In this document: positions 47,610-56,036 of the stretch, piece after piece
Layout of the letters: each line of letters opens with the position of its first letter
How positions within the stretch are numbered: position 1 is the first letter of the stretch
From: Rhodospirillaceae bacterium UBA6219
Lineage (GTDB): Bacteria; Pseudomonadota; Alphaproteobacteria; Rhodospirillales; Magnetospirillaceae
NCBI GenBank assembly: GCA_002435715.1
Contig: DISD01000027.1
Coordinates: forward strand, 1-56,182
Reading direction: 5' to 3'
Length of the DNA: 56,182 nucleotides
The notes under the pieces: generated by a model
Told to the model about the DNA's origin: nothing
The model's input: the letters and a program-made list of their open reading frames with translations, nothing else
Database searches by the model: none
Translations under genes and position numbers: made by a program

Positions 47610-48401
47610 ATGTCACAGGGAAAAGTCGAGGCCATGTTGGGATTGCGGCGCGAAGGTCGCCCCACCGTCGGACGCGACCGGATCGAATTGCTGGAAGCGG
47701 TGGGCATCCACGGCAGCATCAGCAAGGCGGCCAAGGCCATCGGGCTTAGTTACAAAGCAGCCTGGGACGCGCTGAACGCCGTCAACAACCTGTTGCCGCG
47801 CCCCGCCGTGTTGGGCCAGACCGGCGGCCGCCAGGGCGGCGGCGCCATCGTCACCGAGGACGGGCTGGCGTTGATCGCCAGTTTCCGCCTGATGGAAAAG
47901 CGCCTGGAAAAAGTGGCGCAAATGCTGGCCGGCGATGAAAGCGGCGATTCCTTTTCCCTGCTGTGGAGCCTTGGCATGAAAACCTCTGCCCGCAACGCCT
48001 TTCGCTGCACCGTCACCGAGATCCGTCACGGTTCGGTCAATTGCGAGGTGATCATGCGCTTGTCGGCGTACAACGAGCTGACCGCCATCGTCACCGAGGA
48101 AAGCGTCGCCGATCTGGGCATCGCCGTGGGGCGCGAGATCACCGCGTTGGTCAAGTCGTCCTTCGTCATGCTGTCGCCGGGCCAAGGCCCGTTGCGGGTT
48201 TCCGCCCGCAACAAGGTGTCGGGCATCGTCAGCAGCCGCGACGACGGCGGCGTCAATTCGGAAGTGGCCATCGACATCGGCGACGGCAAGACCATCATCG
48301 CCGTGGTCACCATGGAATCCGCCCGCGAAATGGATCTGAAGGAAGGCGACCCGGTGGTGGCGTTCTTCAAATCCTCGCACGTCATCTTGGCGGTGGACTG
48401 A
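47610..48401 (+). CDS. modE: Molybdate-responsive transcriptional regulator ModE
   Basis: A 263-residue ModE. It has the N-terminal winged HTH (DRIELLEAVGIHGSISKAAKAIGLSYKAAWDALNAVNNLL, about 23-62) and two molybdate-binding Mop/TOBE domains at the C-terminus (about 123-190, KTSARNAFRCTVTEIRHG; and 195-263, RVSARNKVSGIVSSRDDG). Both halves of the duplicated domain start SARN, as in Mop. The ATG at 47610 has GAGG at 5-bp spacing. Holo-ModE should repress modA, mop and itself through the boxes at 47090 and 47567. Its end overlaps the convergent CheW-like gene by 20 bp. Confidence 0.95.
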   Translation: MSQGKVEAMLGLRREGRPTVGRDRIELLEAVGIHGSISKAAKAIGLSYKAAWDALNAVNNLLPRPAVLGQTGGRQGGGAIVTEDGLALIASFRLMEKRLEKVAQMLAGDESGDSFSLLWSLGMKTSARNAFRCTVTEIRHGSVNCEVIMRLSAYNELTAIVTEESVADLGIAVGREITALVKSSFVMLSPGQGPLRVSARNKVSGIVSSRDDGGVNSEVAIDIGDGKTIIAVVTMESAREMDLKEGDPVVAFFKSSHVILAVD

Positions 48402-48774
48402 ACAAACGCCGGGCGTCCAGCAACAGCACGCCATGGCCGGCATCGTCCAACACCATGGCCGCCAAGGCCGGCAAGGTGGTGCGGGCGACGACCAACGGCG
48501 GCAAAAGCCGCACATCCTCGGCCGGCAGCTGCGCCAAGGCCACCGGTTCGGCCACGTCCAGGCAGAAATCCGCGTCGCCCCCCAGATCCAACAGCAACCA
48601 ACGCCGCGCAGCCCCCGGCTGCGCCGGCAGCCCCAACACGTCCTCGATGCGGCATGATCGGGGTTCGGCGTTCAGCCGCATGGCGCGCACACAGCGCGCT
48701 TCCAGGGCGAATTCATGGCCGCCGGCGCAAAACCGCACCACCGCCAGCCGGGCGCCGTCATCGGGCGCATTCAT
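48382..48774 (-). CDS. CheW-like protein of a chemosensory cluster
   Basis: A 130-residue protein with weak CheW-like features (AVVRFCAGGHEFALEARCVRAM near the start, RIEDVLGLPAQPGAARRWLLLDLGG, VALAQLPAEDVRLLPPLVV, LLLDARRLF at the end). It lacks the conserved ERVKEVL-type motif of the neighbouring CheW and is divergent in sequence. It is the last gene of the minus-strand chemosensory operon, 3 bp after CheW. A second coupling or inhibitor protein is the likely role; its relation to CheW is uncertain. Confidence 0.65.
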   Translation of the reverse strand: MNAPDDGARLAVVRFCAGGHEFALEARCVRAMRLNAEPRSCRIEDVLGLPAQPGAARRWLLLDLGGDADFCLDVAEPVALAQLPAEDVRLLPPLVVARTTLPALAAMVLDDAGHGVLLLDARRLFSPPPR

Positions 48775-48777
48775 GGC

Positions 48778-49308
48778 TTAAAGCGCCCCGACGCGGTAAT
48801 CCGCCAGCAAACGATCCATGTCCAAGATGGTCACCATGTGGCCCTGGAAAGCGACGATGCCCAGGACCAGGGACCGCAAATGGTCGGGGATGGTGTGGGG
48901 CGGCGCCTGGATCAGGCTTTGCGGTACGTCCATGACTTCTTCCACCGAATCGACCCGCAGGCCGCTGCGTATTTCGGCACCTTGGCCCAGCAAGATGCGA
49001 GAGGCGGAATCGGCGTCGGCAGCCGGATAACGCAACACGGTGCGCAGCGACAGCACCGATTCGATGTCGCCGCGGACATTGATCACGCCTTCCAGCCCGG
49101 GCGGGCAGCCAGGCAGGAAATAGACCGGAAAATCCGACAGCACTTCCTTGACCCGTTCGCCATGAAAGGCGAACCATTCGCCGTTCAACACGAAAACCAC
49201 CAGCTTCACCAAGGGTTCGTCCACGTTGACCACCGGACCGGCAGCGCCCCGGCGGATGGCCAGCACCTGGTCCAGGGTCATGTCGTCGCGGTTCGCGGTC
49301 TCATCCAT
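48778..49308 (-). CDS. cheW: Chemosensory coupling protein CheW
   Basis: A 176-residue CheW with the usual domain (LVVFVLNGEWFAFHGERVKEVLSDFPVYFLPGCPPGLEGVINVRGDIESVLSLRTVL, SLVLGIVAFQGHMVTILDMDRLLADYRVGAL) and an N-terminal extension of about 35 residues. CheW links receptors to CheA. The ATG at 49308 overlaps the diguanylate cyclase stop (TGATG); a GTG one codon before is possible. It lies between the GGDEF gene and the CheW-like gene. Confidence 0.92.
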   Translation of the reverse strand: MDETANRDDMTLDQVLAIRRGAAGPVVNVDEPLVKLVVFVLNGEWFAFHGERVKEVLSDFPVYFLPGCPPGLEGVINVRGDIESVLSLRTVLRYPAADADSASRILLGQGAEIRSGLRVDSVEEVMDVPQSLIQAPPHTIPDHLRSLVLGIVAFQGHMVTILDMDRLLADYRVGAL

Positions 49309-50972
49309 CACGCCACCTGCACTTGGTTACGGCCGGATTTCTTGGCCCGGTACAGCGCCTGGTCGGCGCTTTCCCGGATCAAATCGGCCTGGGCAAAAGC
49401 GGGGAAGCCGGCGATACCGGCGCTGAAACTGCATGAAAATTCGCGATCACCGGCGGAAAACCGCACCTTGGCGAAATCGGCGCGCAAATTGTCGATGATG
49501 GTCCGCGCCTCTTCGACGCCGACATCTTGCAAGATGACGGCGAATTCCTCGCCGCCATAGCGCCCGACCATGTCCGAGTGACGCAGCCGTTGCTGCAGCA
49601 AACGGGCCAGCGCCACCAGCACCTGGTCGCCGGCGGGATGGCCGTGGGTGTCGTTGACCGACTTGAAATGGTCGACGTCGATCATGGCGAAGCACAGACG
49701 CCCGCTCTCACGCTTGACCCCGGCCAGGGCGGTGTCGAGGAATTGCGACATGAAAGTGTGGTTGAACAAACCGGTCAGGCTGTCGCGCACCATCAACGAG
49801 CGCAGGGTCCGCATGCGCTCGGCCCGGATGGCCACGGCGCTGATCAGATCCTCGGGCTGGATGGGCTTGGTCAGGAAACCCTCGGCGCCGACGCGCAGCG
49901 CCGAGACCTGCTTGACCTTGTTGGTCTCGCTGGACAGGAAGACGATGGGCAGGCTGATGAATTCCGGCACCTGACGGATCAGCCGCGACAAATCGCGCCC
50001 GGTGCAGGTGGGCATGTACATGTCCATCAACACCAGATCGGGCTTGAACTCGGACAATTCCTCCAAGATGGTCGACGGCTCGTGCAGCAATCGGGTGGTC
50101 ATGCCCACCTGTTCCAGGATGAAGCTGTGATAGGCGGCCACCTCCGGCTCGTCGTCCACCACCAGCACCCTAAACGGTTCGGGTTCCTGGCCCAGGGTCA
50201 GGGAATCGAGGACTTCCACCAATTCGATGGCTTTGACCGGCTTGGTGAAATAGGCCTCGCCCCCGGCCTGGACGGCGCGCAGGCGCGGTTCGAAATCACG
50301 CCGGGAAGAGATGAACACCACCGGCGGCGGCACCCGCATCTCGCGCTGCAGATTGGCCACCACGTCGGTACCGTTGACCCCACCCGGGAAGACGATGTCC
50401 ATGATCACCGCGTCGGGCGGCGCCACCATCAACGCGGCCCGCATGCTGTCGGGATTGGTGAAGATGCTGACCCCATAGCCGAAGCACGACAATTGCGCCG
50501 CCAGGGTTTCCGCCTGCAATTCGTCGTCGTCGCAGATGAACACCCGCTTGCTGACGATTTTTTGCGGGTTCTCGGACAGATTGAAGCTGGGCGTCTCGGC
50601 CGGACCGCCTTCATCCTGGCTGCGCGCCAGCTTCAGCAATTCTTCCATGCGCACGATGCGGGCTTCCAGTCCGGGCAACATGCCGGCCAGTTGCGGGCCG
50701 CGCGCCCCGGCTTCCAGCCCCTGCAGTTGCAGCACCAATTGCTCGCCGCCGGCCCCTTCGGCGCTGATTTCCATCAGGCCGAACGAGGCGCCGGTGCCCT
50801 TGATGGAATGGAAGGTGCGGTAAAGGTCATCCAGCGTATTGGAATCCGACGGTACCCTGACCAGCAGGTCGCACAGGCGCCGGGCCTCGGACAAGGTGCC
50901 GGGCAGCTTGTCCAGAAAGGTTCGACGCAGTTGCTTGACCTTTTCGCGCAGGGACGGCGAGCGGTTTTCCAT
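49308..50972 (-). CDS. Hpt-REC-REC-GGDEF response regulator (diguanylate cyclase)
   Basis: A 554-residue output protein. In order: an Hpt domain with the phospho-histidine in FHSIKGTGASFG (His55), a first REC (about 142-255, phospho-Asp192 in VIMDIVF, Lys244), a second REC (about 268-380, Asp317 in VLMDMYMP, Lys369), and a GGDEF domain (about 395-554) with an intact active-site GGEEF (473-477). An RxxD I-site (RHSD, 464-467) lies five residues upstream, so feedback inhibition by c-di-GMP is expected. It makes c-di-GMP in response to phosphoryl flow from the CheA hybrid. It sits between cheY and cheW, overlapping cheW, in place of a WspR-like output. Confidence 0.93.
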   Translation of the reverse strand: MENRSPSLREKVKQLRRTFLDKLPGTLSEARRLCDLLVRVPSDSNTLDDLYRTFHSIKGTGASFGLMEISAEGAGGEQLVLQLQGLEAGARGPQLAGMLPGLEARIVRMEELLKLARSQDEGGPAETPSFNLSENPQKIVSKRVFICDDDELQAETLAAQLSCFGYGVSIFTNPDSMRAALMVAPPDAVIMDIVFPGGVNGTDVVANLQREMRVPPPVVFISSRRDFEPRLRAVQAGGEAYFTKPVKAIELVEVLDSLTLGQEPEPFRVLVVDDEPEVAAYHSFILEQVGMTTRLLHEPSTILEELSEFKPDLVLMDMYMPTCTGRDLSRLIRQVPEFISLPIVFLSSETNKVKQVSALRVGAEGFLTKPIQPEDLISAVAIRAERMRTLRSLMVRDSLTGLFNHTFMSQFLDTALAGVKRESGRLCFAMIDVDHFKSVNDTHGHPAGDQVLVALARLLQQRLRHSDMVGRYGGEEFAVILQDVGVEEARTIIDNLRADFAKVRFSAGDREFSCSFSAGIAGFPAFAQADLIRESADQALYRAKKSGRNQVQVA

Positions 50973-50990
50973 GGCTGGCTCCTTCCCTCG

Positions 50991-51353
50991 TTAACCCCGC
51001 CGGGCCAAGACGGCGTCGATGGCGGCGATCAACGAGGTATCCAGGGTGAAATCCTTGGTCAGACAATCATCCAGACGGGGTTCCTGGGCCTTCAGTGGAC
51101 CGGGATCGTCGCCGGTCAGCAAGATGAAGGGAATGTCGAGACCTTGTTCGCGCAGATCGCGGAACAGGTCGATGCCACTGACCATGGGCATGTTCATGTC
51201 CGACACCACCAGCGCCACGTCCGGGTTTTCGTTCAACTTTTCCATGGCTTCAATGCCGTTTTCGGCCATCACCACCGCATGGCCGGCATCTTCCAGCACT
51301 GCGCCGGTCATTTCCCCGGCCATGGCATCGTCGTCGACCACCAAGATCTTCAT
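50991..51353 (-). CDS. cheY: CheY-like single-domain response regulator
   Basis: A 120-residue stand-alone REC domain with KILVVDDDAMAGEMTGAVLEDAGHAVVMAENG, the phospho-acceptor Asp52 (VVSDMNMPMVSG), the switch residue in ILLTGDD and the conserved Lys in DCLTKDFTL. No output domain is attached. It follows cheA by 12 bp. It may be a phosphate sink or an adaptor to the GGDEF protein; whether it binds FliM is not visible. Confidence 0.93.
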   Translation of the reverse strand: MKILVVDDDAMAGEMTGAVLEDAGHAVVMAENGIEAMEKLNENPDVALVVSDMNMPMVSGIDLFRDLREQGLDIPFILLTGDDPGPLKAQEPRLDDCLTKDFTLDTSLIAAIDAVLARRG

Positions 51354-51365
51354 CGCGTCCTTCCT

Positions 51366-53474
51366 TTACCCCAACAGACTCTTCAACGTGTCGACCAGAT
51401 TGGACTGGTCGAAGTCGCCCTTGACGATATAGGCGTCGGCTCCGACCTGGATGCCGCGCCGCTTGTCCTCCTCCTTCTCGCGGGAGGTGATGATGATGAT
51501 CGGCACATGGGCGTAGGCTTCTTCCTTGCGCAACGCCGCCGTCAACGAGAAGCCGTCCATGTTGGGCATTTCCACGTCGGTCAGCACCGCGTCGAACTGC
51601 CCCGCCCGCGCCTTGGCCAAGCCGTCGATTCCGTCTTCGGCCAGGGTGACCTGATAGCCGTGGGCTTCCAGCACATCCTTTTCGATTTCGCGGGTGTTGA
51701 GCGAATCGTCGACCACCAGCACGCGGATGCCCACTGTCCCGGCGCTTTCCGCCGGGGCGGAGGTGCCGCCGCCGCGCTGACGGCGGGCGGCGTCCAACAG
51801 CGTCGAGGCCTGCAGCACCGACACCAGATCGTTGCGCCCGGTCATCACCATGCCCGACACCAGCGCCAAACCGCGCAGATGTTCGGGCAAGGGCTTGATC
51901 ACCATGTCGTGTTCGTCCAGCAACTGGTCCACCAGCAAGGCCAGCTTCTCGTTACGGACCTTGATCACCACCAACAGACAGCCGGACCGCTTGGACGGCG
52001 TCACCGGCACGCCGACCAGTTCGGCCAAAGGCACCACCGGGACGAATTCGTTGTCGATGATCACCGCCTTGCGCTCGGCGACGGTGATGATGCGTTCGGC
52101 CGGCACATCCAGCAGATGGGCGACGTATTGGGCGGTGAAGCCGAAGGCCTGGCCGCCGGCTTCCACCAGCAGCACCCGCATCACCGCCAGCGACAAGGGC
52201 AGGCGCAGCAGGAAGGTGGTGCCCTGGCCGGGGCGGCTTTCCACCGCGATCGAGCCCTGCAATTCGTCCACCACCACCCGCTTGACCACATCCATGCCCA
52301 CACCGCGCCCCGACACGTCGGTGATGATGGACGACGTCGAGAAACCGGGCAGGAAAATCAGGTCGATGATTTCCGTTTCAGTCATGGCGGCGACCTGCTC
52401 GGCGGTCAGCAAGCCTTTCTTGATAGCCTTGTCACGGATGCCCGCCACCGGCAGACCGGCGCCGTCATCGGCCACTTCCACCACCACGAAACCGCCATCC
52501 TGACGGGCGGTCAGGCGCAATGTACCGTGGCCCGGCTTACCGGCGGCCTGACGGGTTTCTTGCGGTTCCAGCCCATGGTCGACGCCATTGCGCAAAAGGT
52601 GGACGATGGGATCGGACAGCCGGTCGATCAGTTGACGGTCCAGCTCGATGTCAGATCCTTGGGTGACGCATTGCACGTCCTTGCCCAAGGAATGTCCCAG
52701 GTCGCGGATCATCCGCGCCGCCGGCTCGAAGACGATGGACAGCGGCAACATGCGCATGATCAGCGCCTTCTTGTGCAGCTCGTCCATCAGCAATTCTTGG
52801 GTGAAGACGTCGTCGCGCAGGTCGCGGGCGAACCCCTGGACCTTGCCGCCCCAGGAATCACCGGCGCGTTCGAAGCCCCGCAAATCGACCAGACGCTGAC
52901 GCAGTCGGGCATGGCTGGACACCACTTCGCCCATCAGCTTGATCAATTCGTCCAGTTTGGACAATTGCACGCGCACGGTTTCCGCCGATTTCAGCTTGAC
53001 CTCGGCCTGCTGGGCCTCGGTGGCGGTGGCGGCCGGTTGTGGTGGCGGTGACGGTGGCGGTTGTGGTGGCGACGACGGCGCATCGCTTTCGCCCCCCATG
53101 GCCTGGGCCAGGGCCGCCAGCAAGTCGGGATCAGGGTCTGACGGCGTCCCGGTTTCCGCCACCTGGTCCACCTGGGCCGACATGCAGTCGATGCCGCGCT
53201 GCAACAGACGGCACAGATCGGGGCTGGCGCTCAGGCTGCCGTCCCGCAAGGCGCCCAGCACGTCTTCCACCTTGTGGGCGGTTTCGGTGATGGCCACCAG
53301 CTTCAGCATGCGCGACGAGCCCTTGACCGTGTGGGCCGAGCGGAAAATGGCGTTCACCGCCTCGGCATCGGCGCCGCCGGCGGCCAACTGGCCCAAACCT
53401 TCCTCGATACGGCGCAGATGGTCGCGGGCTTCCTCGACGAACCGGGCGACAAAGCGTTTGATGTCCAAGGCCAT
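51366..53474 (-). CDS. cheA: Hybrid chemosensory histidine kinase CheA with C-terminal REC
   Basis: A 702-residue hybrid CheA. The Hpt (P1) domain has His48 (AHTVKGSSRML), followed by a Pro-rich linker (about 130-155, SSPPQPPPSPPPQ), the dimerisation and ATPase domains (VRVQLSKLDELIKLMGEV, LIDRLSDPIVHLLRNGVDHGLEPQETR, VADDGAGLPVAGI, GRGVGMDVVK), the CheW-like P5 (RVLLVEAGGQAFGFTAQYVAHLLDV) and a REC domain (VLVVDDSLNTREIEKDVLEAHGY, with Asp in VLTDVEMPNMDG). This WspE-like architecture indicates an alternative-function chemosensory system. It lies 3 bp downstream of cheR. Confidence 0.95.
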   Translation of the reverse strand: MALDIKRFVARFVEEARDHLRRIEEGLGQLAAGGADAEAVNAIFRSAHTVKGSSRMLKLVAITETAHKVEDVLGALRDGSLSASPDLCRLLQRGIDCMSAQVDQVAETGTPSDPDPDLLAALAQAMGGESDAPSSPPQPPPSPPPQPAATATEAQQAEVKLKSAETVRVQLSKLDELIKLMGEVVSSHARLRQRLVDLRGFERAGDSWGGKVQGFARDLRDDVFTQELLMDELHKKALIMRMLPLSIVFEPAARMIRDLGHSLGKDVQCVTQGSDIELDRQLIDRLSDPIVHLLRNGVDHGLEPQETRQAAGKPGHGTLRLTARQDGGFVVVEVADDGAGLPVAGIRDKAIKKGLLTAEQVAAMTETEIIDLIFLPGFSTSSIITDVSGRGVGMDVVKRVVVDELQGSIAVESRPGQGTTFLLRLPLSLAVMRVLLVEAGGQAFGFTAQYVAHLLDVPAERIITVAERKAVIIDNEFVPVVPLAELVGVPVTPSKRSGCLLVVIKVRNEKLALLVDQLLDEHDMVIKPLPEHLRGLALVSGMVMTGRNDLVSVLQASTLLDAARRQRGGGTSAPAESAGTVGIRVLVVDDSLNTREIEKDVLEAHGYQVTLAEDGIDGLAKARAGQFDAVLTDVEMPNMDGFSLTAALRKEEAYAHVPIIIITSREKEEDKRRGIQVGADAYIVKGDFDQSNLVDTLKSLLG

Positions 53475-53477
53475 GGC

Positions 53478-54950
53478 CTATCTCCGCCCGTTGGCCACGG
53501 CGGCGCCGGCATGGCGCTCGCACAGGAAGCGAATTTCAGCCAGCGGCAGGCCCAGGGGCACCCCCAGCCCGGCATCGGGATCGGGCGCGCCGGTCAATTG
53601 CTGCAAGGCCAGACGATAGGCGCGCTTGGCCGGTTCGGCCTGATCCAAGGCCCGCAAGGTTTCCGCCAGATAATATTGCGCCACCCAGCAATCATGACGG
53701 CAATAGACCGCTTGCTTGAACCAGCGCAAAGCCGCCTGATGGTCGCCTTGCGAACGGGCGGAAAAGCCCAGCAGAACCGCCGCCGCCACCGAGAACTGGT
53801 CGTGTTCCAACACCCGATGGGCCTGGATTTCCGCTTCGGCGAAGGCCCCGCGATGGTTCTGCACATGGGCGTACAGCAACGCGGCGTCCATATCCGCGGC
53901 GTCGGCGTCCACCAGCGAGCGCAGCAAACGCGCGGCGTCTTCGTAACGTTCGTCACGGACCAGCACGCGGGCGGCCTCCAAGCCATCAGCGTTCGGAACA
54001 GCCGCCGACGCGGGGGGGAAGACCGGGCGCGGCGGAACGGGAGCGGCCACCGGCTTGGTCGGCACCTTGACCGGGGCGGCCTTGATCGGCACCGGGGGCA
54101 TCTTGACGGCGGCCCGCACCGGCGACCGGGCGGCACAGGGCGCCTTGGCCTTGGTGAAGAAGAACAAGCCGTCTTCCTCCACCAACCGGAACACCCCCAG
54201 ATCGTTGGCCAGGGTTTCGGCGATCCCCACCAGCAAGATGCCGTCGGGCTTCATGCGGGCAGACAAATTGCGTTGAATGGCTTCCCGCGTCGCCGTGTCG
54301 AAATAGATGGACACGTTGCGGAACAGCACGATGTCGAAATCGGCCAAATCGGGGCCGATTTGCGGCGACAGCAAGTTCAGGTGGTGGAACTGCACCTTGT
54401 CGCGCACGACGTCGGCCAAAGCGAAACCATGCCGGCCGATGGGGCTGAAATAACGCTGTCGGCGGTCATCCGACGTCCCACGGAAGGAAAAGGCGCTGTA
54501 ATGACCGGCCCGGGCCTTGGCCAGGGCCAAATGGTCGATGTCGCCGGCCACCAGATGCACTTTCCCCGAGACGGATTCGTCCAGATTGTCCATCAGGGCC
54601 ATGGCGATGGAATAGGGCTCCTCGCCGGTGGAGCAGCCGGCGCTGAGAATGCGCAACGGGGCCCCGGCGCGCAGCCCCAACAGACGTGGCACCAACTTTT
54701 CGGTGACCAGGGCCAGTTGTTCGGGTTCGCGGAAGAAATAGGTTTCGTTGATGGTCAGCAGGGTGACCAATTCCTGGAATTCGGCGGAATCGCCGCCCAG
54801 CCGCGACAGATAGGCCGAGGCGCTGGCGCAGCCGCTGGCATGCATGCGGGCGGCCAGCGCCCCTTTCAGGGTTTCCTCGCCATTGCCTTCCAGCATCAGC
54901 CCACAGCGATTGCGCACCAAATCCTTGAAGGGCTGCAGATCGACGATCAT
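53478..54950 (-). CDS. cheR: CheR methyltransferase with C-terminal TPR domain
   Basis: A 490-residue CheR. The N-terminal methyltransferase (about 1-270) shows LVTLLTINETYFFREPEQL, SAGCSTGEEPYSIAMALMDN (SAM-binding), and VLFRNVSIYFDTATREAIQRNL. A Pro/Ala/Lys-rich linker (about 275-320) leads to a TPR region (ARVLVRDERYEDAARLLRSLVDADAADMDAALLYAHVQ onward), as in WspC. It methylates receptor glutamates. The ATG at 54950 has AGGAGGGG upstream and overlaps the cheB stop by 4 bp, so both adaptation enzymes are coupled. Confidence 0.94.
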   Translation of the reverse strand: MIVDLQPFKDLVRNRCGLMLEGNGEETLKGALAARMHASGCASASAYLSRLGGDSAEFQELVTLLTINETYFFREPEQLALVTEKLVPRLLGLRAGAPLRILSAGCSTGEEPYSIAMALMDNLDESVSGKVHLVAGDIDHLALAKARAGHYSAFSFRGTSDDRRQRYFSPIGRHGFALADVVRDKVQFHHLNLLSPQIGPDLADFDIVLFRNVSIYFDTATREAIQRNLSARMKPDGILLVGIAETLANDLGVFRLVEEDGLFFFTKAKAPCAARSPVRAAVKMPPVPIKAAPVKVPTKPVAAPVPPRPVFPPASAAVPNADGLEAARVLVRDERYEDAARLLRSLVDADAADMDAALLYAHVQNHRGAFAEAEIQAHRVLEHDQFSVAAAVLLGFSARSQGDHQAALRWFKQAVYCRHDCWVAQYYLAETLRALDQAEPAKRAYRLALQQLTGAPDPDAGLGVPLGLPLAEIRFLCERHAGAAVANGRR

Positions 54951-56020
54951 GCCCCCCTCCTGACCGGATCCAGTCCCAGGGCCAAGTCGCGCATGGCCGG
55001 CGCGATGTCGTCCAGCCCCAGGACATGGGCCGCCGCGCCGCGTTCCACCGCCACCCGGTTCATGCCATAAATCACCGAACTGGCTTCGTCCTGGGCGATG
55101 GTGGCGCCCCCTGCCGCCTTGATGGCGGCCATGCCCTTGGCCCCGTCGCTGCCCATGCCGGTCAGGATGATGCCCACCGACCGCTTGCCCCAGACATTGG
55201 CGACGCTGGTCAACAACGCGTCGCAGCTGGGGCGGTAGATGTCGTGTTCCCCCCGTTCCAACAGGGTCAGGCGACGGCTGGAAGTCGCCACCAAATGCTG
55301 TTCCGACGGCGCCAGGATGACTTGCCCCGGTTCGACCAACATACCTTCGCGGGCCAGGCGCACCGGCAACGGCGACAACGAGGTCAGCCAATCGGCCATG
55401 CCGGCGGCGAAACCGTCGGCGATGTGCTGGGCGACCAGGATCGGGCAAGGGAAATCACCGGGAATCCGCGCCAGCAACTTGGCCAAGGCCTGCGGTCCCC
55501 CGGTCGAGGAAGCGATGGCGAAGACCCGGGTTTCCAATCCCAATGGCGGGGCGGCAAGGGGCGGCGTGGTCGCCACCGGCAGCGGGCCGGTCGCCATTGG
55601 CGGCACCCGCAAGGCCCGCACATGGGTGATCACCGGGATTTTCGCCACCATCCGCGCCTTGGCCACGAACTCGGCTTGTTCGGCCGGATCCAGGCTGGGT
55701 TTGCTGACCACGTCGACGGCGCCCTTGGCCACCGCCGCATAGGCGTTTTGGGCATCCGCCACCGACGACACCACCAGGATCGGCACCGCCTTGGTGCACA
55801 TGATTTCCTCGATGGCTTGCAGCCCGCCCATGACCGGCATTTCCAAGTCCATGGTGACCAGATCGGGGCGCAAGGCCCGGGTCATGTCGACCGCGTCCTG
55901 ACCGTTCTTGGCCTCGCCCACCACCTCGAAACCGCCATCGGCTTCCAGGAACGAACGCAACAATCCCCGCGCCAACGACGAATCGTCGGTCAAAAGCACG
56001 CGAATGGGGGAAGAGGCCAT
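54947..56020 (-). CDS. cheB: Chemotaxis response regulator protein-glutamate methylesterase CheB
   Basis: A 357-residue CheB. The N-terminal REC domain has Asp58 (TMDLEMPVMGG) and the Lys in VVSKPSLD; the C-terminal methylesterase shows the catalytic Ser/His/Asp motifs (AIASSTGGPQAL, VAQHIADGFAAG, ILTGMGSDGAKG). It removes methyl groups from receptors and is activated by CheA phosphorylation. The start MASSPIRVLLTDDSS at 56020 follows GGGGGG; an in-frame ATG at 56059 is in the MCP gene and less likely. It is 16 bp downstream of the receptor gene. Confidence 0.94.
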   Translation of the reverse strand: MASSPIRVLLTDDSSLARGLLRSFLEADGGFEVVGEAKNGQDAVDMTRALRPDLVTMDLEMPVMGGLQAIEEIMCTKAVPILVVSSVADAQNAYAAVAKGAVDVVSKPSLDPAEQAEFVAKARMVAKIPVITHVRALRVPPMATGPLPVATTPPLAAPPLGLETRVFAIASSTGGPQALAKLLARIPGDFPCPILVAQHIADGFAAGMADWLTSLSPLPVRLAREGMLVEPGQVILAPSEQHLVATSSRRLTLLERGEHDIYRPSCDALLTSVANVWGKRSVGIILTGMGSDGAKGMAAIKAAGGATIAQDEASSVIYGMNRVAVERGAAAHVLGLDDIAPAMRDLALGLDPVRRGA

Positions 56021-56036
56021 GGGACCCCCCTTTCCC

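Noticed and set aside
49527..53051. A 1174-codon plus-strand open frame across cheA and the GGDEF gene
   Set aside because: It is antisense to two clearly recognisable minus-strand proteins; its His/Gln/Gly-rich composition is the usual shadow in GC-rich DNA.
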